The notes under the pieces were generated by a model. That model had not been told where the DNA came from. It saw only the letters and a list, made by a program, of their open reading frames with translations, and ran no database searches. Made by a program: the position numbers and the translations under genes. From Chitinophagaceae bacterium (GTDB taxonomy: Bacteria > Bacteroidota > Bacteroidia > Chitinophagales > Chitinophagaceae), in the NCBI GenBank assembly GCA_023251335.1, contig JAHEZA010000116.1, positions 1-7,253 on the forward strand: 7,253 nucleotides of DNA. The letters are read 5' to 3'. Shown here one piece after another: positions 1-6,933 of the stretch (positions within the stretch are counted from its first letter, which is position 1; the number at the start of each line of letters is the position of its first letter).

Positions 1-1318
1 CTCCATTCTGATCTCTATCTATGTTTATGAAATTGGCAACATAAGTTGCGGGACTGTAGTCGGCGCTGATCCCTGTAATCCAATTGGTATTAATGGAACT
101 GATTTTTTTTGAATGCTGAATAATAGTTCCATAACTATGAAAAGCATCGTCATTAATTTGCCCGGTTGCTTTAGTGGGATCGCTCGCTGCATTTTGGATG
201 TAATAGAAAGGATTTTGCCCAATAGATGAATTTCTGTAAAAAGCAGTAAAATTAGTGTTGTTACTTTCGTTCCATTTTTTAGAAAACGTACTTCTTAATC
301 TGAATGAATTCACTTGCCGATACGTAAAACGGTAAAGACTGTTGTAACTTTTGTCATAAAAATGAGCGCTATCCAAGCCTCCGGTCTGATCAGTTTTATA
401 GTTGATATAATCGGCAACAGTCACTAATTTGGATTTATCATTGAAAGCATAATCCGCTCTTAAAGTGAACGCAGCCTTATTAAAATCATTATGTCGCTCA
501 ACGTTTTGATCCTGATCTGCATAATATCCCCCAACATAAATTCCTAATTTTTTATAGGTATTACTAACATTAAAATCAGTTCTTTTATAGCCCCGTGTCC
601 CGGCCTCAGCCTGTATCTTCCCCGAAAAAAAAGGGGACGGCGATTGAGTAATAAAATTCATTGCACCACCCACTGCTTCACTGCCATATAAAGAAGAAGC
701 CGGGCCTTTGATTACTTCTATCCTCTGAAGCGACGCCTGGTTAATTTCAACAAGTGCATTATGGTTGAAATCACCAACAGTTCTTATAGGAATTCCATCT
801 TCTAAATAAAGATAAAGATTGTTGTAACCCAATGGCTGTCTTATGGCCATACTGTGCTGCTCATTCCCGAGATCTACCATATAAACTCCCGGCACTTTAT
901 TCACAAGCATATCCAACCGGGTAGCCTTTGTATCATTTATTTGGGTTTTAGAAATCACATCAATTGCAACGGGGACATCCGTTCTTTTTTGTGCTTCGCG
1001 ATTCCCTGACACAATGATTTCATCCAGGTTTCCGAAAGTTGGTGAAAGAAGAATCAGCAATTTTTCTTCGTTTACTGCCAGTTTTAAAGTACGATAACCC
1101 ACCGAAGTAATTTCAATACTATCTGTTTTTTCAGGCAAAGAAAAGGTTCCGTTCTGATTTGTAATTCCGTTTGTTTTGCTGTGCAATGCAGATACCGTCG
1201 CTCCCTGTAAAGGCTGATTAGTAACGGCATCCACTACTTGCCCTGTTAATTCTTTTTGAGAAAATGCCATACTGGTTACAATAAATAGTAATACAGTTAA
1301 GCATACACGCTTATTCAT
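1..1318 (-). CDS. TonB-dependent outer-membrane receptor, N-terminal 439 residues (runs off the left edge)
   Basis: This is an outer-membrane active-transport receptor powered by TonB/ExbBD; the substrate cannot be read from this part. The frame is open from an ATG at 1318 to base 1, so the C-terminal part of the barrel is missing from the window. Residues 1-20 form a signal peptide (MNKR, hydrophobic core, likely cleavage AFS/Q). Residues 23-91 are a carboxypeptidase-regulatory-like beta-sandwich (ELTGQVVDAVTNQPLQGATV, then TSVGYRTLKL). Residues 98-105 (LDEIIVSG) fit a TonB box. Residues 112-224 are the plug, including YLEDGIPIRT, the RIEVIKGPASSLYGSEAVGG hallmark and NFIT. Residues 230-439 are alternating aromatic/polar barrel strands (GIYVGGYYAD, TNFTAFYRNS). 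It lies 75 bp downstream of the small Cys-motif gene on the same strand with no terminator between them, so co-transcription is likely. No Shine-Dalgarno is visible. The family call is secure; an iron, haem or other metal-complex substrate would be a guess. Confidence 0.93.
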   Translation of the reverse strand, partial: MNKRVCLTVLLFIVTSMAFSQKELTGQVVDAVTNQPLQGATVSALHSKTNGITNQNGTFSLPEKTDSIEITSVGYRTLKLAVNEEKLLILLSPTFGNLDEIIVSGNREAQKRTDVPVAIDVISKTQINDTKATRLDMLVNKVPGVYMVDLGNEQHSMAIRQPLGYNNLYLYLEDGIPIRTVGDFNHNALVEINQASLQRIEVIKGPASSLYGSEAVGGAMNFITQSPSPFFSGKIQAEAGTRGYKRTDFNVSNTYKKLGIYVGGYYADQDQNVERHNDFNKAAFTLRADYAFNDKSKLVTVADYINYKTDQTGGLDSAHFYDKSYNSLYRFTYRQVNSFRLRSTFSKKWNESNNTNFTAFYRNSSIGQNPFYYIQNAASDPTKATGQINDDAFHSYGTIIQHSKKISSINTNWITGISADYSPATYVANFINIDRDQNG

Positions 1319-1393
1319 CCGTAAATAAATTAAATATTAAAGAATCCTTTATACTCCATCAGCATAAAGTGATCATTAGATTTTATTAAATAT

Positions 1394-1762
1394 TTAAACG
1401 GAAGGTGGATGAAATACTCTTTGGTGGAACGATGAAATTAAATTTTCATCCTTAATAAAGAAGTTATTTTTTGTTTGTGATTGGACATTTTGCAAAGCAG
1501 TGTAAGATGGCGCAAAATAAAGTACCACTTCAATCCTTTCATTTTTAGGAACCGGTGCCTGTTGATCCTGCTTTTCCTGTTGTTTTAATTTTTTGGAGAG
1601 ATAGCATTTGCCATTGCAATGCATCATTGGTTTCTCACGGTTTATACAAAGATTTTTTGCAATGTAGGATTGATTCACATAAAATTCAGCCTTTATAATA
1701 AAGGAGCTAAACGTTTGTATGAAAATACTCGAGGCCAACAATATGGTTGCAAAAATTTTCAA
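1394..1762 (-). CDS. Small exported protein with NLC-x9-CNGKC motif, partner of the TonB receptor
   Basis: This is a 122-residue protein of unknown function. Residues 3-22 are hydrophobic and look like a signal peptide or N-terminal anchor. The core is residues 27-57 (FYVNQSYIAKNLC, then CNGKCYLSKK), with Cys39, Cys49 and Cys53 plus His48. Next comes a Lys/Gln-rich hydrophilic stretch (58-75), then a short hydrophobic segment (IEVVLYFAPSY, 77-87), and the protein ends in FHPPSV. I recognise this pattern (N-C-x-N-R-x-K-P ... C-N-G-K-C-Y-L-x-K ... FHPP) as recurring in Bacteroidota small proteins, but I know no established function. The three Cys and nearby His could bind a metal or form a disulfide; that is inference. 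The start is TTG at 1762: there is no in-frame ATG between it and the upstream stop TGA at 1802-1804, and the signal-like N-terminus begins exactly there (MKIFATILLA). It precedes the receptor gene by 75 bp and is probably the first gene of that operon. Confidence 0.8.
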   Translation of the reverse strand: MKIFATILLASSIFIQTFSSFIIKAEFYVNQSYIAKNLCINREKPMMHCNGKCYLSKKLKQQEKQDQQAPVPKNERIEVVLYFAPSYTALQNVQSQTKNNFFIKDENLISSFHQRVFHPPSV

Positions 1763-1782
1763 TTGATAAACGATAAGTTCAT
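1759..1782 (-). other. Possible 7-codon leader ORF overlapping the TTG start of the Cys-motif gene
   Basis: ATG at 1780-1782 opens a seven-codon reading frame (MNLSFIN). Its TGA stop at 1759-1761 overlaps the TTG start of the Cys-motif gene in the four bases TTGA. It lies directly after the predicted promoter element, so translation of the leader could re-initiate on the weak TTG. It may equally be a chance ORF in AT-rich DNA. Confidence 0.25.
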
Positions 1783-1791
1783 TTGTGAATG

Positions 1792-1799
1792 CAAAAGTA
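1792..1799 (-). promoter_or_regulatory. Bacteroidota-type -7 element (TACTTTTG) for the Cys-motif/receptor unit
   Basis: TACTTTTG is an exact match to the TAnnTTTG -7 consensus known for Bacteroidota housekeeping sigma factors. It would start transcription near 1786, about 24 bases before the TTG start codon. I see no good TTG -33 element at 17-23 bases further upstream. That weak -33 would fit dependence on an activator, and the repeat block at 1832-1864 is suitably placed. Confidence 0.45.
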
Positions 1800-1831
1800 G
1801 TTCAAAAAAATAATTACCTCATTTTAGAAAT

Positions 1832-1864
1832 ATGATTATAATCAGTTATCCGGATGATTATAAT
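1832..1864. promoter_or_regulatory. Operator-like repeat block (palindrome, inverted and direct repeats)
   Basis: TGATTATAATCA at 1833-1844 is a perfect 12-bp palindrome. ATGATTATAAT occurs at 1832-1842 and again at 1854-1864, an 11-bp direct repeat with a 22-bp period (two helical turns). ATTATAATCA (1835-1844) and TGATTATAAT (1855-1864) also form a 10-bp inverted repeat around a 10-bp spacer, and ATCCGGAT (1848-1855) is a further palindrome. The block lies about 33 bp upstream of the predicted -7 element of the Cys-motif gene. No U tract follows on the minus strand, which argues against a terminator for cmk. The most likely role is a binding site for a dimeric regulator; which one is unknown. 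The palindrome resembles a Fur-type site only loosely. Confidence 0.45.
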
Positions 1865-1955
1865 ATGGTTCATCAGAATAATCCTCTAATCATGAATCTT
1901 CAACTGCATTCCCTCGTATTTGAGTAGATGCGGAGCCAAAAGGTTACAAAATAAC

Positions 1956-2642
1956 TTAAGCCGGTGCGCCTATATTCTTCACTAATTTTAGTGCGAAATC
2001 CAGTTGCTCTTTCGGCGTTAGGTGGGTATTATCTAATTCGATGGCATCATCTGCTTTGCGCAGTGGACTTATTTTTCTGTTAGAATCAATATAATCGCGC
2101 ATAGCAATGTTTGATTTTATTTCATCCAATGTAATGTTGGGATTTTTGTCGAACATTTCAGCATATCTTCTTTCTACCCTAACTGCTTCATCAGCCACCA
2201 TAAAAATTTTAATTTCTGCATTCGGGAAAACTGTGGTTCCAATGTCCCGGCCATCCATCACAATCCCTTTATGAATTCCCATTTTTTGTTGCTCTGCTAC
2301 TGCGAAAGTTCTTACATCTTTTAAAGCAGCCACGTCGCTCACTTTTTCTGCAATCACTATATCGCGGATGATATATTCAACATTTTCTTCGTTCAGATAA
2401 ATCTCCGAACTACCTGAGGTTTCATTCACTACAAATTCAAGTGTAATGTTTTTTAAAGCATGCCGGATTTCCTTTTCCTTTGCGAGGTCTACATTATTTC
2501 TTAAAAAATACAATGTAATAGCACGATACATGGCGCCACTGTCAATATAGGTATAGTTTAATCTTTTTGCGAGTTGTTTAGCCAATGTGCTTTTCCCACA
2601 GGAAGAAAAACCATCAATTGTTATAATTAACTTTTGAAACAT
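1956..2642 (-). CDS. cmk: Cytidylate kinase ((d)CMP kinase)
   Basis: This cytosolic enzyme transfers phosphate from ATP to CMP or dCMP, giving CDP/dCDP in pyrimidine nucleotide salvage and turnover. The 228-residue product has the usual length. Visible motifs are the P-loop GFSSCGKST (residues 11-19), the CMP-binding DSGAMYRA (34-41), MDGRDIGTTVFPNAEIKIF (129-147), the lid-side arginines VERRYAE (156-162), MRDYIDSNR (181-189) and SPLRKADDA (192-200). The start at 2642 (ATG, MFQKLIITIDG) is preferred over an in-frame TTG at 2693. The 17 extra residues would precede the first beta strand, and a well-formed promoter lies inside that extension. Downstream of clpC but separated by a terminator, so it is probably transcribed mainly from its own promoter. 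No clear terminator is seen after the stop. Confidence 0.96.
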   Translation of the reverse strand: MFQKLIITIDGFSSCGKSTLAKQLAKRLNYTYIDSGAMYRAITLYFLRNNVDLAKEKEIRHALKNITLEFVVNETSGSSEIYLNEENVEYIIRDIVIAEKVSDVAALKDVRTFAVAEQQKMGIHKGIVMDGRDIGTTVFPNAEIKIFMVADEAVRVERRYAEMFDKNPNITLDEIKSNIAMRDYIDSNRKISPLRKADDAIELDNTHLTPKEQLDFALKLVKNIGAPA

Positions 2643-2647
2643 ATTTA

Positions 2648-2678
2648 CAAAAATGAGATAAAAAGCAGAAAGTACAAA
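2648..2678 (-). promoter_or_regulatory. Promoter of cmk (TTTG - 19 bp - CATTTTTG), near-leaderless
   Basis: On the minus strand TTTG (2675-2678) is followed after exactly 19 bp by CATTTTTG (2648-2655), one mismatch from TAnnTTTG. This matches the known Bacteroidota -33/-7 arrangement. The -7 element ends five bases before the ATG at 2642, so the transcript would start at or almost at the start codon. This supports the short form of Cmk. Confidence 0.5.
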
Positions 2679-2700
2679 AAGCTCATTTTGCAATCGTTCT

Positions 2701-2730
2701 AAAAAAAAATGCCATCATTTCTGATGGCAT
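2701..2730 (-). terminator. Rho-independent terminator of clpC
   Basis: Read on the minus strand, ATGCCATCA (2722-2730) and TGATGGCAT (2709-2717) form a perfect 9-bp stem with a 4-base loop, followed by a run of T from 2708 down to 2701. It lies 22 bp after the clpC stop codon, the expected place and orientation. Confidence 0.92.
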
Positions 2731-2752
2731 CCAAAATTTAGAAGTTATAAAA

Positions 2753-5290
2753 TTATACTTCGGAAGCTTTTTGTTGTTTAACACTCCCTTTTACTTCAAA
2801 GACGATTTTCGAATTTTCTTTATCAAGAGATGCGAGAAGTATATCACCATTCTTTACATGCATATTTAGAATTTCTTCTGCTAACGGATCTTCAAGATAT
2901 TTCTGAATAGCTCTGTGCAAAGGCCGTGCACCAAATTGAGCGTCATATCCTTTTTCAGAAATGAACTTTTTTGCTTCTTCCGTAAGTTCAAGCTTTAATC
3001 CGAGATTATCCAGCCTCTTAGTTACTCCTTTCATCAAAATATCTATGATAGAGAAAATATTTTCTTCAGTAAGTGTGTTGAAAATAACCACATCATCTAT
3101 CCTGTTTAAAAATTCGGGACTAAAGGTGCGTTTTAACGCTTTTTCGATTACCGCTTTATTATTTTCCTCTGCATTTTCGATTCTTGAAGAAGTGGTAAAA
3201 CCAACGCCAGCTCCAAAATCTTTCAATTGCCTTGCTCCAATGTTAGACGTCATAATAATCATCGTGTTCTTAAAATCAATCTTTCTTCCAAGACCGTCGG
3301 TAAGAACCCCATCATCCAATACCTGTAGTAGAATATTATAAATATCAGGATGCGCTTTTTCTATCTCATCCAATAGAATAACAGAATATGGTTTACGTCT
3401 AACCTTTTCCGTCAGCTGCCCGCCCTCTTCATAACCCACATATCCCGGAGGCGCTCCTATTAATCTTGATACAGTAAATTTTTCCATGTATTCACTCATG
3501 TCAATACGTATCAAGGCATCTTCACTGTCAAACATATATCTTGCAAGCGACCTTGCCATTTCTGTTTTTCCCACGCCTGTCGGCCCAAGAAATATAAATG
3601 TACCGATTGGTTTTTTTGGATCTTTTAGTCCAACCCTGTTTCTTTGTATGGCTTTTACCACTTTTGAAATAGCTTCTTCCTGACCTACTACTGCGCCTTT
3701 CAGGTCATCCCCCATTCTCCGCAATTTATCCGTTTCTTCCTGAACCATTCTTTTTACCGGAATTCCTGTCATCATGCTTACCACTTCGGCAATGGCTTCT
3801 TCATTGATCGGATATTTTTTATTCTTGCTCTCTTCTTCCCAGTCTGCTTTTGCTTTTTCCAGTTCTTCCTGTAATCTTTTCTCTGTATCGCGCAATGATG
3901 CGGCCTCTTCAAATCGCTGGCTTTTTACAACTTTATTTTTTTCGTGTTTTATTTCATCGATTTTTTTCTCAAGTTCAATCACTTCCTGGGGAACATTAAT
4001 ATTTTTTAAATGTACCCTTGCTCCTACTTCGTCTAATACGTCAATGGCTTTATCCGGCAGTAAACGGTCAGTCATATACCGGTCACTCAGCTTTACGCAA
4101 GCTTCGATGGCTTCATTATCATAAATCACATTATGATAGTCTTCGTATTTGCTTTTGATGTTATTAAGGATCTCAATTGTTTCAAATACACTTGGCTGTT
4201 CAACCATCACTTTTTGAAACCTGCGGTCTAATGCGCCGTCCTTTTCAATATACATTCTGTATTCATCCAGTGTAGAAGCACCGATACATTGAAGCTCACC
4301 ACGTGCTAATGCAGGCTTAAATATATTGGAAGCATCCAATGAACCACTTGCACCTCCCGCACCTACGATGGTATGTATTTCATCAATAAATAAAATCACG
4401 TCCCGGTTTTTTTCCAATTCATTCATGATGGCTTTCATCCTTTCTTCAAACTGTCCACGATATTTTGTGCCGGCAACCAACGCAGCCAAATCAAGCGATA
4501 CCACCCGTTTGTCGAATAAAACGCGACTTACTTTTCGCTGAATAATTCTCAGCGCCAAACCTTCTACGATGGCTGTTTTACCCACGCCAGGTTCTCCTAT
4601 TAAAATCGGATTATTCTTTTTGCGACGGCTAAGAATTTGAGAGACTCTTTCTATTTCAGTCTCACGGCCAACAATTGGGTCGAGGCTTCCCATCTCTGCC
4701 AACCTTGTAATATCCCTGCCAAAATTATCAAGAACCGGAGTCTTTGATTTTGTCTGCGCAGTAGAACTTTTTGACGTCCGCTGCTGTGAGTATGATTTCC
4801 TCTCTTCTTCAAATTCTTCGTTTTCTTCATCCTGGAAATCCGCTTTTGGATCCGTCTTTACATAGCCCAATTCGCTTTTAAACATATCATAATCCACATC
4901 AAACTGGTTAAGAATCTGGGTAGCGATGTTTTCTTTATTTTTCAGAATAGAAAGCATCAAGTGCTCACTTTCCACCAACGGGCTTTTATTGGTTTTTGCC
5001 TCCAATACCGTGATCCGAATCACTTTTTCAGCCTGCTTGGTGAGTGGCAAGGAATTGATATTTGCTATGTTTTTCCCGGTCTTATCTTTTACGGCAAGCT
5101 CAATTTCTTTGCGCAGTTCATATAGATCTACGTTCAGCGATTTCAGGATTTTCATGGCGGTGTTTTCACCGTCTCTAATCAATCCCAGAACCAGGTGTTC
5201 GGTACCGATAAAGTCATTTCCCAGTCTTAAAGCTTCTTCACGGCTGTAAGAAATAATTTCTTTTACTTGTGTTGAAAAATTGTTGTCCAT
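2753..5290 (-). CDS. clpC: ATP-dependent Clp protease ATP-binding subunit ClpC (Hsp100 unfoldase)
   Basis: This cytosolic AAA+ unfoldase feeds substrates into ClpP. The 845 residues match the family length. Order: double Clp N-domain (about 1-145, repeats starting [16 protein letters not shown] and [16 protein letters not shown]); an acidic then Ser/Gln-rich linker (150-185); AAA-1 with Walker [10 protein letters not shown] (232-240), Walker B VILFIDE (298-304) and Arg finger region GALDRRF (352-358); a coiled-coil/UVR-like middle segment (about 435-490); AAA-2 with Walker [10 protein letters not shown] (569-577), Walker B SVILLDE (636-642) and arginine finger FLNRID (727-732); and a C-terminal small domain with sensor-2 GARPLHRA (787-794). 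The short middle domain identifies ClpC rather than ClpB. VGF at 696-698 is the expected ClpP-docking tripeptide, so this should be a protease partner rather than a pure disaggregase. ATG at 5290 gives the canonical N-domain start. clpP and the mcsAB genes are not in this window. It faces the STAS gene divergently. Confidence 0.97.
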   Translation of the reverse strand: MDNNFSTQVKEIISYSREEALRLGNDFIGTEHLVLGLIRDGENTAMKILKSLNVDLYELRKEIELAVKDKTGKNIANINSLPLTKQAEKVIRITVLEAKTNKSPLVESEHLMLSILKNKENIATQILNQFDVDYDMFKSELGYVKTDPKADFQDEENEEFEEERKSYSQQRTSKSSTAQTKSKTPVLDNFGRDITRLAEMGSLDPIVGRETEIERVSQILSRRKKNNPILIGEPGVGKTAIVEGLALRIIQRKVSRVLFDKRVVSLDLAALVAGTKYRGQFEERMKAIMNELEKNRDVILFIDEIHTIVGAGGASGSLDASNIFKPALARGELQCIGASTLDEYRMYIEKDGALDRRFQKVMVEQPSVFETIEILNNIKSKYEDYHNVIYDNEAIEACVKLSDRYMTDRLLPDKAIDVLDEVGARVHLKNINVPQEVIELEKKIDEIKHEKNKVVKSQRFEEAASLRDTEKRLQEELEKAKADWEEESKNKKYPINEEAIAEVVSMMTGIPVKRMVQEETDKLRRMGDDLKGAVVGQEEAISKVVKAIQRNRVGLKDPKKPIGTFIFLGPTGVGKTEMARSLARYMFDSEDALIRIDMSEYMEKFTVSRLIGAPPGYVGYEEGGQLTEKVRRKPYSVILLDEIEKAHPDIYNILLQVLDDGVLTDGLGRKIDFKNTMIIMTSNIGARQLKDFGAGVGFTTSSRIENAEENNKAVIEKALKRTFSPEFLNRIDDVVIFNTLTEENIFSIIDILMKGVTKRLDNLGLKLELTEEAKKFISEKGYDAQFGARPLHRAIQKYLEDPLAEEILNMHVKNGDILLASLDKENSKIVFEVKGSVKQQKASEV

Positions 5291-5580
5291 GTATTTAACA
5301 ATTTAAATGCTATACAATAATAATGAAATAATTTTATTTATTAACGTTTAATAGAACGCAAAGGATGTTAAAAAGTACTAAAGGAAAGAAAAAAAATAGA
5401 AAGGATAGAATTTTATAAATTGTAATTTGAGTTATTAGTTCTTATGTGATATATTTAGCTTCTATCATGAAGGACATAAATCCTCATTTAATTTCAAATT
5501 GTATTTTATTCTTCATCAAAGTTTTTCCTTTAATATCTTTGAACCGAATCCGTTCGTCTCTCTCGTCTAAATTCAGAATT
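5291..5580. other. Divergent intergenic region between clpC and the STAS gene
   Basis: This 290-bp AT-rich stretch separates the two transcription units and must hold both promoters. The plus-strand one is visible at 5534-5541. For clpC I find only imperfect matches on the minus strand (TACTTTTT at about 5370-5377 and ATCCTTTG at about 5359-5366), neither with a clear -33 partner. A purine-rich run covers 5381-5408. No CIRCE-like (HrcA) or CtsR-like operator was recognised, and no RNA gene or small gene is apparent. Confidence 0.5.
5534..5541 (+). promoter_or_regulatory. Bacteroidota-type -7 element (TATCTTTG) for the STAS-rnz pair
   Basis: TATCTTTG matches TAnnTTTG exactly. It would start transcription near 5547, leaving a leader of roughly 34 bases before the ATG at 5581. 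No convincing TTG -33 element sits at the proper distance. Its position inside the in-frame upstream extension argues for the 5581 start. Confidence 0.45.
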
Positions 5581-5946
5581 ATGAAAGTCAAAATTGATAC
5601 CAAAAAGAAAATGCACGTCATTACGGTAGAGGAAGCAAAATTGGCTGCTAATATGACAGAAGACCTTAAAAATATGGTATTGGATTATCTTAATGCGCCC
5701 GTCAAAAATGTAGTTATTAACTTAGGAGATGTTGAAGAATTGGATGAAGATTCGGCGCAGATTCTTTTATCCGTACAAGAGACGTTTTATGAAGCCAACC
5801 ATTCGTTAGTTTTTTGTAAACTAGAACCTGAAGTAGAAAAATTTCTTGATGAAAATGGATTGCTGGAGTTAATGAATGTAACTCCTACAGAAAGCGAAGC
5901 TACAGACATCGTGCAGATGGAAGAAATAGAAAGAGAACTCTTATAA
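5581..5946 (+). CDS. STAS-domain protein (anti-sigma-factor-antagonist-like)
   Basis: A 121-residue cytosolic protein with the STAS fold: beta strand KVKIDTKKKMHVITVEE (2-18), helix with LAANMTEDLKNMVLDYL (21-37), strand KNVVINLGDVEEL (42-54), the loop/helix that carries the phosphoacceptor in SpoIIAA-type proteins (DEDSAQILLSVQETF, 55-69), strand HSLVFCKL (74-81), and helix EVEKFLDENGL (84-94). An acidic tail follows (103-121). Known relatives bind anti-sigma/Ser kinase partners. The usual DSSG signature here reads DEDSA, so the phosphorylation site is shifted or replaced. The start at 5581 puts the first STAS strand right after Met; the longer frame from 5446 adds 45 residues that look non-coding and contain the promoter. 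No kinase or phosphatase partner is present. It lies 32 bp upstream of rnz on the same strand and is probably co-transcribed. Its partner and signal are unknown. Confidence 0.82.
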   Translation: MKVKIDTKKKMHVITVEEAKLAANMTEDLKNMVLDYLNAPVKNVVINLGDVEELDEDSAQILLSVQETFYEANHSLVFCKLEPEVEKFLDENGLLELMNVTPTESEATDIVQMEEIERELL

Positions 5947-5978
5947 TCATTTTTGAACAAACAGATAAAATTTAAAAC

Positions 5979-6851
5979 TTGTTATCCGTAACCATTCTTG
6001 GAAATAACTCAGCCTTACCGGCTCACAACAGGCACCCGACCGCCCAAGTGTTACAGGCTGAAGGCCATACAATGCTGATAGATTGTGGTGAAGGAACGCA
6101 GATGCAAATGAGCGCTTATAAAATAAAAAGAAATAAAATAGACCACATTTTTATTTCACACCTGCATGGCGATCATTATTTTGGACTGATCGGATTGCTG
6201 AGCAGCCTGGCCTTAAACAACCGGACAAGTACTCTCCATATTTACGCTCCCGGGGAATTGCAATCTGTTATCAGGTTGCAAATGAAAGTATCTCGTGGGG
6301 ATTTTCCTTATCAGCTTTGTTTTTATAATCTTGACGAGGGAGGAATTATTTTTGAAGACAAAAAATTATCGGTCGAATGCTTTAAGGTGAATCATCGGAT
6401 TGAGTGCTGGGGATTTCTTTTCAGGGAGAAAAAAAATCTGAGAAAGATTAATATTGAAAAGGTGAACGAATATAATGTTCCAATATCGTTTTTTGAAAAC
6501 CTGCATAGGGGCGACGACTTTATAAACGCAGAAAATGAATTGATTAAAAATGAGATACTGACCATTGCGGCAGAGCCATCAAAATCTTATGCATACTGTG
6601 CCGATACAGCTTTTTACGAGCCAATTGCTGAAAAAATAAAGGGCGTGGACCTTGTTTATCATGAAAGCACTTACCTGGACGCGGATTCAAAAAAAGCTGC
6701 TGCAAGATTTCATTCTACAACTAAACAAGCCGCATTAATCGCAAAAAAAGCCGGTGCTAAAAAATTATTACTGGGGCATTTTCTTCACAATACGAAACGC
6801 TTGATCAATTCAAAAACGAAGCCTGCGAGGTTTTTGAAAACACAGAAATAG
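5979..6851 (+). CDS. rnz: Ribonuclease Z (tRNA 3'-processing endonuclease), C-terminus altered by frameshift
   Basis: A zinc-dependent metallo-beta-lactamase-fold nuclease that removes 3' trailers from tRNA precursors. Visible features are the N-terminal VTILGNNSALPAHNRHPTAQ (4-23), LIDCGEGTQMQ (33-43), the metal-binding HLHGDH (61-66), His139 (KVNHR), YCADT with Asp209, YHESTY (227-232), HSTTKQAA (245-252) and GHF with His267. After Phe268 the frame departs from the family: this version ends after 22 unrelated residues (LHNTKRLINS...), whereas the -1 frame carries the expected ending to 6880. An intact gene would encode about 300 residues. The start is TTG at 5979, because TAA lies in frame two codons upstream and no in-frame ATG fits; the family usually begins just here. 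As written, the product keeps all zinc ligands but loses the conserved SSQY segment and the C-terminal helix, so activity is uncertain. Confidence 0.9.
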   Translation: MLSVTILGNNSALPAHNRHPTAQVLQAEGHTMLIDCGEGTQMQMSAYKIKRNKIDHIFISHLHGDHYFGLIGLLSSLALNNRTSTLHIYAPGELQSVIRLQMKVSRGDFPYQLCFYNLDEGGIIFEDKKLSVECFKVNHRIECWGFLFREKKNLRKINIEKVNEYNVPISFFENLHRGDDFINAENELIKNEILTIAAEPSKSYAYCADTAFYEPIAEKIKGVDLVYHESTYLDADSKKAAARFHSTTKQAALIAKKAGAKKLLLGHFLHNTKRLINSKTKPARFLKTQK

Positions 6852-6880
6852 CAGAAGAAGGAACTTGTTATTGGGCGTAG
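6782..6880 (+). pseudogene. rnz: Out-of-frame conserved C-terminus of ribonuclease Z
   Basis: Reading in the -1 frame from 6782 gives SSQYETLDQFKNEAC, EVFENTEIAEEG and TCYWA, then TAG at 6878-6880. This is the ending expected of bacterial RNase Z (GHFSSRY...EA..VF.NT..A.EG..Y). It joins precisely to GHF (residues 266-268) if one T is added to the TTTT run at 6779-6782, giving a 300-residue protein. The remnant is uneroded, so the deletion is either very recent or a sequencing error. Confidence 0.88.
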
Positions 6881-6895
6881 ATTTACACAGTAAGG

Positions 6896-6911
6896 CAGTA
6901 AACAAACAAAT
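6896..6911. repeat. 16-bp direct repeat, copy 1
   Basis: CAGTAAACAAACAAAT occurs here and identically at 7140-7155. Seven bases later a second shared segment begins (6919-6939, ATTTTTATTTTACTATTCACC). Confidence 0.6.
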
Positions 6912-6933
6912 TATCCGGATTTTTATTTTACTA

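Noticed and set aside
1329..1394. ATTAAATATT repeated at 1329-1338 and 1385-1394, and the palindrome at 1386-1397
   Set aside because: Both are pure AT sequence in an AT-rich spacer; repeats of this size are expected by chance and no regulatory context supports them.
1619..1813. 64-codon plus-strand ORF opposite the Cys-motif gene
   Set aside because: It is antisense to a gene with signal peptide and motif structure and has no protein-like features of its own.
1920..1955. Terminator for cmk (GTTA...TAAC stem after the stop)
   Set aside because: The stem is only 4 bp and no U tract follows, so it cannot be supported.
2643..2693. Longer cytidylate kinase starting at 2693
   Set aside because: That start is TTG, the added residues precede the first core strand, and a well-spaced promoter lies within the stretch.
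5446..5580. 45-residue N-terminal extension of the STAS protein
   Set aside because: It contains an exact TAnnTTTG element at 5534-5541, has no STAS similarity, and the ATG at 5581 opens directly onto the first STAS strand.
6777..6785. Programmed -1 frameshifting in rnz
   Set aside because: The zero-frame codons CAT TTT followed by CTT do not form an X XXY YYZ slippery heptamer, no obvious downstream stimulatory hairpin is seen, and the short product would lack a conserved segment. A plain one-base deletion or sequencing error is simpler.
1846..6920. TTATCCGGAT shared between 1846-1855 and 6911-6920
   Set aside because: It is a single 10-bp match built on the common palindrome ATCCGGAT, with unrelated flanks; coincidence is likely.
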